Shown here: piece by piece, positions 1-8,247 of the stretch
Layout of the letters: every line of letters begins with the position of its first letter
Numbering within the stretch: the first letter of the stretch is position 1
From: Burkholderia cepacia
Lineage (GTDB): Bacteria; Pseudomonadota; Gammaproteobacteria; Burkholderiales; Burkholderiaceae
Length of the DNA stretch: 64,000 nt
Assembly: GCF_029962485.1 (NCBI RefSeq)
Contig: NZ_CP073638.1
Location: 930,001 to 994,000 of the forward strand
Direction: 5' to 3'
Notes under the pieces: model-generated
The model's input: the letters and a program-made list of their open reading frames with translations, nothing else
Told to the model about the DNA's origin: nothing
The model's database searches: none
Program-made: the position numbers and the translations under genes

Positions 1-543
1 GGCTTCGCGGTAGGCGTGTCGATCGGCTGGTCGCGCCGGATCGGCTACTGGGTGCATCCGGTGCTGCGCGTGCTCGGCCCCGTGCCGGCCACCGCACTGC
101 TGCCGCTCACCTTCTACTTCTTCCCGTCGAGCTATTCGGCCGCCGCGTTCCTGATCGCGCTCGCCACCGGTTTCCCGGTCGCGGTGCTCACGTGGTCGGG
201 CGTCGCGAGCGTCAACAAGCAGTATTACGACGTCGCGCGCACGCTCGGCGCGAACGCGCGCTTCCTCGTGCTGCGCGTCGCGATTCCGGCCGCGCTGCCG
301 CACGTGTTCGTCGGCATCTTCATGGGGCTGAGCGCATCGTTCACCGTGCTGGTCGTCGCCGAGATGATGGGCGTCAAGTCAGGGCTCGGCTGGTACCTGA
401 GCTGGGCGCAGGGCTGGGCGTCGTACGTGAACATGTATGCGGCGCTGATCGTGATGGCGCTGCTGTTTTCCGGGTTGATCGCGCTGCTGTTCACGGTGCG
501 CGACCGTGTCCTCGCGTGGCAGAAAGGAACCGTCAAATGGTAA
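1..543 (+). CDS. ABC transporter permease, SsuC/TauC-like (5' truncated by window)
   Basis: Inner-membrane permease of an aliphatic sulfonate/taurine/nitrate-type importer; its start lies before base 1. The visible 180 residues are mostly hydrophobic helices. They contain the conserved cytoplasmic EAA-like loop of binding-protein-dependent permeases (around 'DVARTLGANARFLVLRVAIP', followed by 'ALPHVFVGIFMGL'), which contacts the ATPase. The stop overlaps the following ATPase start by 7 nt, so the two are translationally coupled. A substrate-binding protein of the SsuA/THI5-like class sits two genes downstream and completes the system. The substrate cannot be read from the sequence. Confidence 0.9.
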   Translation, partial: GFAVGVSIGWSRRIGYWVHPVLRVLGPVPATALLPLTFYFFPSSYSAAAFLIALATGFPVAVLTWSGVASVNKQYYDVARTLGANARFLVLRVAIPAALPHVFVGIFMGLSASFTVLVVAEMMGVKSGLGWYLSWAQGWASYVNMYAALIVMALLFSGLIALLFTVRDRVLAWQKGTVKW

Positions 544-1364
544 GCGCCGCCGTACTCGAACCGTCCGTTACCGCAGCGCCCGCCGCTTCTTCCACCAGCA
601 CGCCGCCGCGCGGCGCGCGCATCGACATCCGCCGCGTGAGCCATGCGTTCGACGGCCCCGGCGGTGCGCTGCCGGTGCTCGACGACGTCACGCTGTCGGT
701 CGCGGCCGGCGAATTCGTCGCGCTGCTCGGCCCGAGCGGCTGCGGGAAATCGACGCTGCTGCGCCTCGTCGCGGGGCTCGATGCCGCGCGGCAAGGCGCA
801 ATCGCGCAGGACGGCGTGCCGATCGAACAACCCGATCCGTCGCGCATCGTCGTGTTCCAGGACCCGACGCTGTACCCGTGGCGGCGCGTGCGCGCGAACG
901 TCGCGCTCGGCCTCGAAGCGCGCGGCGTGGCGCGAAGCGCGCAGCATCGCGTCGACGATGCGCTCGCGCGCGTCGGGCTGCAGGACTTCGCGAACGTGTT
1001 CCCGCATCAGTTGTCCGGCGGGATGGCACAGCGTGTTGCGCTCGCCCGCGCGCTCGTCAACGATCCACGCCTGCTGATTCTCGACGAGCCGCTCGGCAAG
1101 CTCGATTCGCTGACCCGCCTCACGATGCAGGCCGAGCTGACCGCGCTGTGGCAACGCGACGGGTTCTCGGCGCTGCTCGTCACGCACGATGTCGAGGAAG
1201 CGTTGTTCCTCGCGCAGCGCGTGATCGTATTCGGGCCGCGCCCGGCACGAATCGTCGCCGAACTGCACGTCGACCTGCCCTACCCGCGCCATCGCGGCGA
1301 CCCGCGCCTCGCCGCATTGCGTCACGACGCGCTGCGGCATCTCGGGCTCGACGCGAGCTGGTAA
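537..1364 (+). CDS. ABC transporter ATP-binding protein, SsuB/TauB-like
   Basis: 275-residue cytoplasmic ATPase energising the preceding permease. Visible motifs are Walker A GPSGCGKST (about residues 65-73), Q-loop 'VVFQDP', signature 'LSGGM', Walker B 'LLILDEP' and H-loop 'LLVTHDVEEA', all intact. I chose the ATG at 537, inside the end of the permease gene, because the reading frame upstream of it is antisense-like low-complexity sequence and the overlap fits operon coupling. The first ~28 residues are a Ser/Thr/Ala/Pro-rich extension ahead of the nucleotide-binding domain. Confidence 0.93.
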   Translation: MVSAAVLEPSVTAAPAASSTSTPPRGARIDIRRVSHAFDGPGGALPVLDDVTLSVAAGEFVALLGPSGCGKSTLLRLVAGLDAARQGAIAQDGVPIEQPDPSRIVVFQDPTLYPWRRVRANVALGLEARGVARSAQHRVDDALARVGLQDFANVFPHQLSGGMAQRVALARALVNDPRLLILDEPLGKLDSLTRLTMQAELTALWQRDGFSALLVTHDVEEALFLAQRVIVFGPRPARIVAELHVDLPYPRHRGDPRLAALRHDALRHLGLDASW

Positions 1365-1414
1365 ATGCGGGGAGCCGTTCGACGTCCGGTTGCTGCACGG
1401 CTCAGGCGCGCGCG

Positions 1415-2596
1415 ATGAACGCACCGCCATTCGCCGACTGGGCCATCGCCTTCCTGCAACTGCTGTATCGCGCGCAAATCGCGTTGGCACGTGTGCTGCA
1501 CGCGGCCGGCCTGACCGGTGACGCCGACGGTCAGGCTGCCTGGCCGTGGACGCACCGCGTCGCGCTCGAAACGCTGCGCATCGATGCCGGACTGACGCGG
1601 CAACTCGCGTTCGCCAGTGCAGTGACGGCGCTCGCCGTCGTGCTCGCCGGCATCGCGCTCGCTTCGCGCAAGTGGCGTATTGCATCGGCGATCGCCGCGC
1701 TGGCCGTCGCGTGGTTCACCCCGTGGCCACCGTCGTCGCTGTGGCTCGCGCCCGCCGTGCCGACGAGTTTCCAGCGCAATCCCGCGCCGTTTTCCGTAGC
1801 GAACGTGATGCGCGGCGCACACCTGTATGCGCAACACTGCGCGGCCTGCCACGGTGCGGACGGCCGGGGCGAAGGGCCGCTCGCGGCCACGCTCGCGCAC
1901 TGGCCGCCGACCTTTGCCGGTGCGCTGCTTGCGCGTCGCCTCGACGGCGAACTGTTCTGGCGTGTGCGGCACGGCACGCACGATGAGCACGGCGCTTCGA
2001 CGATGCCCGGTTTCGCCGCGACACTCGGCCCGCAGGACACGTGGGCCGTACTCGACTACCTGAAGGCGCTGGCCGCGGGCAGCGGCGCGCAGGCGGAAGG
2101 CGCGTGGCCGGTGCCCGTCCCGCTGCCGGCGCTCGACGTGCGCTGCGGCGACGCCGCGCCGCAATCGCTCGATCGCTGGCGCGAAGGCCAGCGCGTGCGC
2201 ATCGTCGCGCTCGCGCCGGGCGCGCCGCCGCCGCCGGAAGACGCGCGCTGGCAAACCTTGCTCGTCACTGAACGCAGCGCGTCCGTGGCGCCTTCGACCG
2301 GCACGCGCGCGAACTGCGTCGCGACGACGCCCGATGCGTGGCGCGCGTTCGCGACGATCGCGGGGGTCGCGCCCGGGGCGCTCGGCGGCACACAGCTGCT
2401 CGCCGATCGCCGGGGCTGGCTGCGGGCGCGCGCGTTGCCGGGCAGTGCCGGCTGGTCGGATGCCGACCTGCTGTGCCGCTCGGATGCGGCTGCACGACCC
2501 GCCACGCCGGCCGCCGGCGGCGACGCGCTGACCGCCCTGCTGCTGCGCGTCGACACGGAACCCGTGCGCGACGTGCAGGCCGGGCTTCCGCATTGA
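1415..2596 (+). CDS. Membrane-anchored c-type cytochrome in an ABC-transporter operon
   Basis: 393-residue protein with two hydrophobic segments (about 63-84 and 88-104), then a cytochrome c domain with one CxxCH haem site (CAACH, residues 142-146) and a likely distal Met in 'HGASTMPGF'. A C-terminal domain of about 170 residues follows that I do not recognise. The ATG at 1415 gives an N-terminus with no cleavable signal but a plausible membrane anchor. It lies 50 nt after the ATPase and 33 nt before the binding-protein gene, on the same strand, so all four are probably one transcript. A cytochrome is not a normal ABC component. It may pass electrons from oxidation of the imported compound, or may simply be co-regulated. 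Confidence 0.85.
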   Translation: MNAPPFADWAIAFLQLLYRAQIALARVLHAAGLTGDADGQAAWPWTHRVALETLRIDAGLTRQLAFASAVTALAVVLAGIALASRKWRIASAIAALAVAWFTPWPPSSLWLAPAVPTSFQRNPAPFSVANVMRGAHLYAQHCAACHGADGRGEGPLAATLAHWPPTFAGALLARRLDGELFWRVRHGTHDEHGASTMPGFAATLGPQDTWAVLDYLKALAAGSGAQAEGAWPVPVPLPALDVRCGDAAPQSLDRWREGQRVRIVALAPGAPPPPEDARWQTLLVTERSASVAPSTGTRANCVATTPDAWRAFATIAGVAPGALGGTQLLADRRGWLRARALPGSAGWSDADLLCRSDAAARPATPAAGGDALTALLLRVDTEPVRDVQAGLPH

Positions 2597-2629
2597 CTCC
2601 CCGAACCTTTCCCCTGACCGAACTAGACG

Positions 2630-3583
2630 ATGAATCCGACCCGACGCCATTTCCTCGCGCAAGCGAGCGCCCTCGCCATGATCGCCGCGGCGCCTGTCGC
2701 GCTGCGCGCGCAATCGGGCGCACGGCCGCTGCTGCGCGCCGGCGACCAGAAAGGCGGGCTGCGCGCGCTGCTCGAAGCGGCCGGCGAACTGAACGGCCTC
2801 GCGTACGACATCGCGTGGACCGAGTTTCCGGCCGCCGCACCGCTCGCCGAAGCGCTGAACGCGGCGGCCGTCGACTGCGGGCCGATCGGCGACGCGCCGG
2901 TGATCTTCGCGCTCGCATCGGGCGCGCGCATCAAGGTGATCGGCGCGAACCGTTCCGATCCGTACGGCACCGCTGTGCTCGTGCAGCCCGACGCCGCGCT
3001 GAAAGGCGCGGCCGACCTGAAGGGCAAGCGCATCGGCACCACGCGCGGCTCGATCGGCCATTTCGTCACGCTGAAGGCGCTCGACGCGGCCGGCCTGCCG
3101 CCGGATGCCGTGTCGTTCCGCTTCCTGCCGCCGGCCGACACGATGCTTGCGCTCGCAACCGGTTCGATCGACGCATGGGCGACCTGGGAGCCCTACACGG
3201 CGCTTGCCGAAACGAGCGGCCGCGCACGCGTGCTGGTCAACGGCCGGGGGCTCTGGTCAGGCCTCAGCTATCTTGCGGCGACCGACGCGGCGATCGCATC
3301 GAAGCGCGACGTGCTGCACGATTTCCTGCGGCGCGTCGTGCGCGCGCAGACATGGTCGTACCGGCATGCCGACGCATACTCGGCGGCGCTCGCGCGCATC
3401 ATCGGCATTCCGCCGGCCGCCGCGAAGCTGCAGTTCGAGCGCCGCAACACGCGCTGGCTGCCGATCGACGCAACGGTGATCGCCGAACAGCAGCGCACGG
3501 CGGACTTCTACCTGAAGGCCGGGCTGCTGCGCCAGCCGCTCGACGTCCGCACGACGTTCGACACGGGTTTTCCGCTCGCCTGA
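2630..3583 (+). CDS. ABC transporter substrate-binding protein, SsuA-like
   Basis: 317-residue periplasmic receptor. The N-terminus 'MNPTRRHFLAQASALAM' has a twin-arginine-like RR-x-F-L motif followed by a hydrophobic stretch ending at ALRAQ, so export is probably by Tat with cleavage near residue 28. The fold signatures match NMT1/THI5-like binding proteins: 'VDCGPIGDAPVIFALASG', 'LKGKRIGTTRGSIGHFVTLKAL' and 'IDAWATWEPY'. Together with the upstream permease and ATPase it completes an alkanesulfonate/nitrate-class importer. The ligand is unknown. Confidence 0.9.
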   Translation: MNPTRRHFLAQASALAMIAAAPVALRAQSGARPLLRAGDQKGGLRALLEAAGELNGLAYDIAWTEFPAAAPLAEALNAAAVDCGPIGDAPVIFALASGARIKVIGANRSDPYGTAVLVQPDAALKGAADLKGKRIGTTRGSIGHFVTLKALDAAGLPPDAVSFRFLPPADTMLALATGSIDAWATWEPYTALAETSGRARVLVNGRGLWSGLSYLAATDAAIASKRDVLHDFLRRVVRAQTWSYRHADAYSAALARIIGIPPAAAKLQFERRNTRWLPIDATVIAEQQRTADFYLKAGLLRQPLDVRTTFDTGFPLA

Positions 3584-3672
3584 ACAGCCGCACGGCAGCG
3601 TGCAACCGCTCCAACGGCTTCGGCACGATCTGGCACAATCGCGATTCGACCATCCTGCGTTCAGCCAGCGTC

Positions 3673-4539
3673 ATGCCAGCCATCACCGAACTCTTCGTCT
3701 ACCCGATCAAATCCTGCGCCGGCATCGCGCTCACGCGGGCGCAACTGCTCGAAACGGGCCTCGCGTATGACCGCCACTGGCTGATCACCGATCCCGACGG
3801 GCAGATGATCACGCAGCGCACGCACCCGCGCCTCGCACTGATCCGCACGGCGCTCGACAGCGATGCGCTCGTGCTGAACGCGCCGGGCATGCCGGAACTC
3901 CGCACGCCGCTCGACGGCGACGCAACGCCCGCGACGCCGAAAATGGCCGCGACCGTCTGGCGCGATACCGTCGACGCGATCGACACGGGTGCCGAAACGG
4001 CCGCGTGGCTCACCGACTACCTCGGCACGCCGACGAAGCTCGCGCGCTTCGGGTCCGGCTCACGCCGTGGCTGCAACCGCAAATGGACCGGCGAGATCGA
4101 TACGCATACGCAGTTCTCGGACGGCTATCCGCTGCTCGTGATCGGCCAGTCGTCGCTCGACGACCTGAACGCGCGGCTCGCCGCAAAAGGCGCGCCGGCG
4201 ATTCCGATGAACCGCTTCCGCCCGAACATCGTCGTGTCGAATCTCGATGCGTACGAAGAGGATTTCGTCGAACACCTCGACACCCATGGCGAAACGCCCG
4301 TGCGGCTTCGCCTCGTGAAGCTGTGCACGCGCTGCCCGATGCCGACGATCGACCAGGCCACCGGCGCGCCCGATCCCGCCTGGCCGCACGAGCCGACCGA
4401 CACGATGCAGGGCTATCGCGCGAACCCGAACTACGACGACGCGCTGACCTTCGGCATCAATGCGATCGTCGTCGAAGGCGCCGGTGCGTGGCTGGAGATC
4501 GGTCAGCCGGTCGAAGCGGAGATCGGGTTCGGCGACTGA
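3673..4539 (+). CDS. MOSC domain protein (YcbX-like)
   Basis: 288-residue protein with an N-terminal MOSC beta-barrel domain ('MPAITELFVYPIKSCAG') followed by the MOSC domain proper. It carries the conserved 'FRPNIVVS' and 'LCTRCPMPTID' segments, the Cys of which is the expected molybdenum-cofactor sulfur/Mo contact. Family members bind molybdenum cofactor and include N-hydroxylated-compound reductases. The gene stands alone and converges with the histidine kinase gene, separated by 57 nt. No reductase domain is fused to it. Confidence 0.9.
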   Translation: MPAITELFVYPIKSCAGIALTRAQLLETGLAYDRHWLITDPDGQMITQRTHPRLALIRTALDSDALVLNAPGMPELRTPLDGDATPATPKMAATVWRDTVDAIDTGAETAAWLTDYLGTPTKLARFGSGSRRGCNRKWTGEIDTHTQFSDGYPLLVIGQSSLDDLNARLAAKGAPAIPMNRFRPNIVVSNLDAYEEDFVEHLDTHGETPVRLRLVKLCTRCPMPTIDQATGAPDPAWPHEPTDTMQGYRANPNYDDALTFGINAIVVEGAGAWLEIGQPVEAEIGFGD

Positions 4540-4596
4540 ACCGCACTGACGACACCCTGTCACCTCACCGTCGGGAAGCCGCCGCTTGCTGCGTCG

Positions 4597-6021
4597 TCAT
4601 GCGGCGCGCGGCACCGGCTCGGTCACCACCACCGGCAGCCGGATCGTCACGACCAGCCCGCCACCGGCCGCATCGGCGAGCGTCACGCCGCCCTGATGCA
4701 CGCGTGCGATCTCCCGCACGATCGACAGCCCGAGCCCCGTCCCTTCGACCGTCTGCGTCTTGCTGCCGCGATGGAAGCGCTCGAACACCGCGTCGCGTTC
4801 GTCCACCGGAATGCCCGGCCCGTTATCGATCACGTCGAGCCGCGCGTGCTCGCCGTCGCGCGACACGCGCACCGTGATCACCGCATGGTCGCCCGCATAG
4901 CGGATCGCGTTGTCGATCAGGTTGCCGATCATCTCGCCGAGCAGATCGGACTGCCCGAGCACGTCGACGTCGGCCTCGTGCTCGAAGCCGAGATCGATGT
5001 CGCGCGCACGGGCGACCGGCGACCAGTCGAGCGTCACGCTGCGCGCGAGCCGGTGCAGTTCGACCGGCTTGTGCGCGACCGCATGGCCGCTGTCCGAATC
5101 GAGCCGCGACAGCGACAGCAGTTGCTGGACGATCTTCGCGGCCTGCCGCACCGCGCCGTTCGCGCGCCGCAGATGCCCGTTCGCGCGCGGCTGCTCGTCG
5201 GGCCGCAGCGCGAGCTCGACGCCGGCCTGCACGGCCGCGAGCGGCGTCTTCAACTGATGGGCCGCATCGGCAAAGAAGCGGCGCCGCGCGACCTGCATCC
5301 GCTGCGTGCGGCCGATGTACTGGTTGATCGAATCGACGAGCGGCGCCAGTTCGCTCGGCATCGCACCGGTGTCGAGCGGTGTCGTGTCGTCCTCGCTGCG
5401 CGCGGCGACGGTGGCCGACAGCCGGTTCAGCGGCCGCAGCCCGCGCCCGACGCCGAGCCACACGATCCCGAGCGCGAGCACGACCAGCAGCCCTTCCTGC
5501 AGCAGCGACCCGACCAGGATCTCGCGTGCGAGCGCCTGGCGCGCCTCGATCGTCTCGCCGACCATCACCCACACGATGCGCGACTGCGCGGTCGGCACGT
5601 CGTGCACCGGGATGCGCAGCGCGGCCATCCGCAACTGCTCGCCGCGATAGACGACGTCGTAGTAGCGCGTGACGAACAGCGCGCCGTCGCCCGCGTCGCG
5701 TCCCTGCGGCAGCGGCAGGTCCGGATAGCCGGTGATCGTGTGGCCGTTGTCTTCGCGGATCAGGTAGTAGATCTTGCCGCCGTCGCTCGATTCGAGCATT
5801 TCGAGCGCGAGATACGGCAGGTCGACCTCGATCTCGCCGTCGTTGAGCCGCACGCCTTCGCGAATCGACTTCAGCGACGACGACAGCGTACGGTCGAACG
5901 CGACGTGCGCGGCGCTCATCGCGCGCTGGTACGTGAGCCACGAGTCGAGCGCGAGCAGCCCGAGCAGCGGCAGCAGCAGCCACAGCGCGACCTGCGTGCG
6001 CAGGTTCGGGCGGGGCATCAT
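4597..6021 (-). CDS. Sensor histidine kinase, TctE/QseC-like
   Basis: 474-residue inner-membrane kinase. TM1 spans roughly residues 11-27, a periplasmic sensor region about 30-170, and TM2 about 172-191. A short HAMP-like linker, the dimerisation/phosphoacceptor helix with 'FFADAAHQLKTP' (His255), and the ATPase domain with the N box 'NLIDNAIRYA', 'DNGPGIP' and 'GTGLGLSIV' follow. The start is the first of two adjacent ATGs at 6021/6018. It lies 76 nt downstream of its response regulator and is surely its partner. The architecture resembles tricarboxylate sensors, but no tctCBA transport genes are adjacent, so the signal is unknown. Confidence 0.92.
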   Translation of the reverse strand: MMPRPNLRTQVALWLLLPLLGLLALDSWLTYQRAMSAAHVAFDRTLSSSLKSIREGVRLNDGEIEVDLPYLALEMLESSDGGKIYYLIREDNGHTITGYPDLPLPQGRDAGDGALFVTRYYDVVYRGEQLRMAALRIPVHDVPTAQSRIVWVMVGETIEARQALAREILVGSLLQEGLLVVLALGIVWLGVGRGLRPLNRLSATVAARSEDDTTPLDTGAMPSELAPLVDSINQYIGRTQRMQVARRRFFADAAHQLKTPLAAVQAGVELALRPDEQPRANGHLRRANGAVRQAAKIVQQLLSLSRLDSDSGHAVAHKPVELHRLARSVTLDWSPVARARDIDLGFEHEADVDVLGQSDLLGEMIGNLIDNAIRYAGDHAVITVRVSRDGEHARLDVIDNGPGIPVDERDAVFERFHRGSKTQTVEGTGLGLSIVREIARVHQGGVTLADAAGGGLVVTIRLPVVVTEPVPRAA

Positions 6022-6097
6022 GCCTCCCGCCGGACCGCCCGAAGGGGCGCAGCGGGGAATTCCGGTCCCATGCAAGGCAAGTGCGCGTTGGGGCGGT

Positions 6098-6778
6098 TCA
6101 CTCGGCCGTCTCCGCCTTCGCTTCCAGCAGATAACCGAGCCCGCGCAACGTGACGATCGCGACACCCGTGTTTTCGAGCTTCTTCCGCAACCGGTACACG
6201 TAGATCTCGATCGCATCGGCATTGACCGACTCGTCGAGCCCGAAGATCTTCTCCGACAGCGTGTCCTTGTTGATCGCGCGGCCGTTGCGCAGGATCAGCA
6301 CCTCGAGCACCGAGCGCTCGCGCGGCGTGAGCGACAGCGGCTCGCCCGCGAGATGAAAGCTGCGGTCGATACTGTCATACGAAAGCGGCCCGCACTCGAC
6401 ACGCGAATGCTCGTGGCCGAGGCTGCGCCGGATCAGCGCGCGGGCGCGCGCTTCCAGTTCGGTCAGCTCGAACGGCTTCGCGAGATAGTCGTCGGCGCCG
6501 AGATCGAGCCCCTTCACGCGGTCCTCGACCGACCCGTGCGCGGTGAGAATCAGCACCGGCACCGGGTTGCGGCGCGCGCGCAGCCGCCGCAGCACCTCCA
6601 GCCCGTCGAGCTTGGGGAGCCCGAGATCGAGGATCACCAGCGCGTAATCCTGCGTGCGCAGCACGTGGTCCGCCGCCTCGCCGTCCGCCATGTGATCGAC
6701 CGCGAAGCGCGCGGCGCTCAGCGCGTCGTTCAGCGACTGGGCCAGGTTCGGATTGTCTTCGACGAGCAGCACACGCAT
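6098..6778 (-). CDS. OmpR/PhoB-type response regulator (TctD/QseB-like)
   Basis: 226-residue regulator. The receiver domain shows the acidic pocket 'EDN' (residues 7-9), phosphoacceptor Asp near residue 51 in 'VILDLGLPKLDG', Thr in 'LILTAHG' and Lys in 'YLAKPFEL'. A C-terminal winged helix ('LTPRERSVLEVLILRNGRA', 'VYRLRKKLENTG', 'TLRGLGYLL') follows. All phosphorylation residues are present. It is the first gene of a two-gene operon with the downstream histidine kinase. No target promoter can be assigned; autoregulation is usual in the family. Confidence 0.93.
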   Translation of the reverse strand: MRVLLVEDNPNLAQSLNDALSAARFAVDHMADGEAADHVLRTQDYALVILDLGLPKLDGLEVLRRLRARRNPVPVLILTAHGSVEDRVKGLDLGADDYLAKPFELTELEARARALIRRSLGHEHSRVECGPLSYDSIDRSFHLAGEPLSLTPRERSVLEVLILRNGRAINKDTLSEKIFGLDESVNADAIEIYVYRLRKKLENTGVAIVTLRGLGYLLEAKAETAE

Positions 6779-6903
6779 GGGGATTCCGGTAAGGTCAGCG
6801 ACAGGCCGCTACATTACATGATCCTTTCCATGCCGACGCCTCGCGGAAACACGGGTTGCGCGGGGGCCGCCAAGCCGCCGCGCGCCGCCTCGCCGGCTGC
6901 CGC

Positions 6904-8139
6904 TCAGCGCTCGGCAGCGGAACGGCTACCCGGCGTGAAGCGCGTATCGCCGGTCACGCGCCGCTCGCGAAAGCCGACCACCACCGCGGCGAACGCGACG
7001 CTCGCGCCGGCCGTGACGACGATCATCGGGCGCGCGGTACCGTCCGACAGCGATGCCAGCACGCCGCCGCACGCGGCCGTGATCGCCATCTGGATAAAGA
7101 AGAACAGCCCCGACGCCGTGCCGGCGATCTTCGTGTACGGCTGCATCACCGCGAACTGGCACGCCGGAATCGCGATCCCGACGGCGATCATCACGACGAA
7201 CATCGGCACGACCAGGGCCGCTACGGCCGTCGGGGCGATCGTGCCGCCGATCCACAGCACGGTGGCGCCGGCCAGATTGACGACGGCCGCCGCCGCGATG
7301 ACCGAATCGGGCTTCCAGCGCGTGCTGGTCCGCGCGAACGCGCTCGAGCCGATCAGGTAGCCGAGCACGGTCACGCCGAAGATCGCCGCATAGACCGGGC
7401 CGGACACGCCGATCTGCCGCTGAAACAGCGTCGACGATTCCGCAATGAACGGATAGTACGTGCAGTAGACGAAGCTGATGGCCAGCGAATAGCGCAGGAA
7501 ACGGCGTTCGCGCAACAGGCCGGCGTAAGTCCGCAGGAGCCCCGGGCCGGACGCTGGCTGCACATCGCGTTCGCGCGTCTCGGGCAAATAACGCAGCACC
7601 ATCGCGGTTGCAACCAGCCCGCCCGCCGCCAGCCACCCGAACACGCCGCGCCAGCCGAACCACTCGGCGATCGCGCTGCCGGCCAGCGGCGCGACCACCG
7701 GCGACAGCGCCATGCCGGCCGAGATATGGCCCAGCATCGTGGCCTGCGTCTCGGCCGGATAGCGTTCGCGCACGATGACGCGGCCGATCACCGTGCCGAT
7801 GCAGCCGCCCAGCGCCTGAAAGATGCGCGCGACGATGAGGGCTGGGATGTTGATCGACAGCGCGCACGCCGCGCTCGCGACGACGTACACGCACAGGCCG
7901 CCGAGCAGCACGGGACGGCGACCGTAGCGGTCGGACAATGGCCCGGATACCAGCATCGACAGCGCATAGCCGACCATGTACAGGGTCAGCGTGAGCTGCA
8001 ACTGCGCGTCGGTGCCGTGCAGCGCATCGGCCATCGCGGGCAGCGACGGCAGGTATGCATCGATCGTGACGCGCGGCAGGCACACGACGAGCATCAACAG
8101 GAACAACCAGCCCCGCTGGGGCAATGAACGTGTCTTCAT
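6904..8139 (-). CDS. MFS multidrug efflux transporter, Bcr/CflA family
   Basis: 411-residue inner-membrane transporter with about 12 hydrophobic helices. The family marker after TM1 is 'IDAYLPSLPAMADAL', and motif A between TM2 and TM3 is 'GPLSDRYGRRPVLL'. The ATG at 8139 ('MKTRSLPQRGW') puts the first helix at the normal distance. The gene is divergent from a MocR-type regulator, and the 104-nt spacer holds three regularly spaced repeats. That regulator therefore probably controls this pump. The substrate is unknown; relatives export sulfonamides, bicyclomycin and chloramphenicol. Confidence 0.92.
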   Translation of the reverse strand: MKTRSLPQRGWLFLLMLVVCLPRVTIDAYLPSLPAMADALHGTDAQLQLTLTLYMVGYALSMLVSGPLSDRYGRRPVLLGGLCVYVVASAACALSINIPALIVARIFQALGGCIGTVIGRVIVRERYPAETQATMLGHISAGMALSPVVAPLAGSAIAEWFGWRGVFGWLAAGGLVATAMVLRYLPETRERDVQPASGPGLLRTYAGLLRERRFLRYSLAISFVYCTYYPFIAESSTLFQRQIGVSGPVYAAIFGVTVLGYLIGSSAFARTSTRWKPDSVIAAAAVVNLAGATVLWIGGTIAPTAVAALVVPMFVVMIAVGIAIPACQFAVMQPYTKIAGTASGLFFFIQMAITAACGGVLASLSDGTARPMIVVTAGASVAFAAVVVGFRERRVTGDTRFTPGSRSAAER

Positions 8140-8211
8140 GCGGCAAGTCCGTTTCCGGTCCGGAGAGATGGGGGTCGACAGCAATCTAAGGGGAAAGTGA
8201 TATAAGCTGAA

Positions 8212-8247
8212 GGACCATTAAATCGACCACTGACTGGACCACTATGG
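8212..8247 (+). promoter_or_regulatory. Three tandem 12-bp-period repeats, probable MocR operator
   Basis: The hexamers GGACCA (8212), CGACCA (8224) and GGACCA (8236) occur at exact 12-bp spacing, each followed by T/C-T/C. The last one abuts the ATG of the MocR gene at 8244. GabR/TauR/PdxR-class regulators are known to bind direct repeats of similar short motifs. This makes autoregulation, and control of the divergent pump, likely. Confidence 0.6.

Noticed and set aside
506..1414. N-terminal extension of the cytochrome frame over the ATPase gene
   Set aside because: The extension is Arg-rich and out of frame with an intact ATPase. The ATG at 1415 starts a normal membrane-anchored protein.
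7976..8200. Plus-strand frame at the start of the efflux pump gene
   Set aside because: Antisense to the first transmembrane helices of the pump; no ribosome-binding site.
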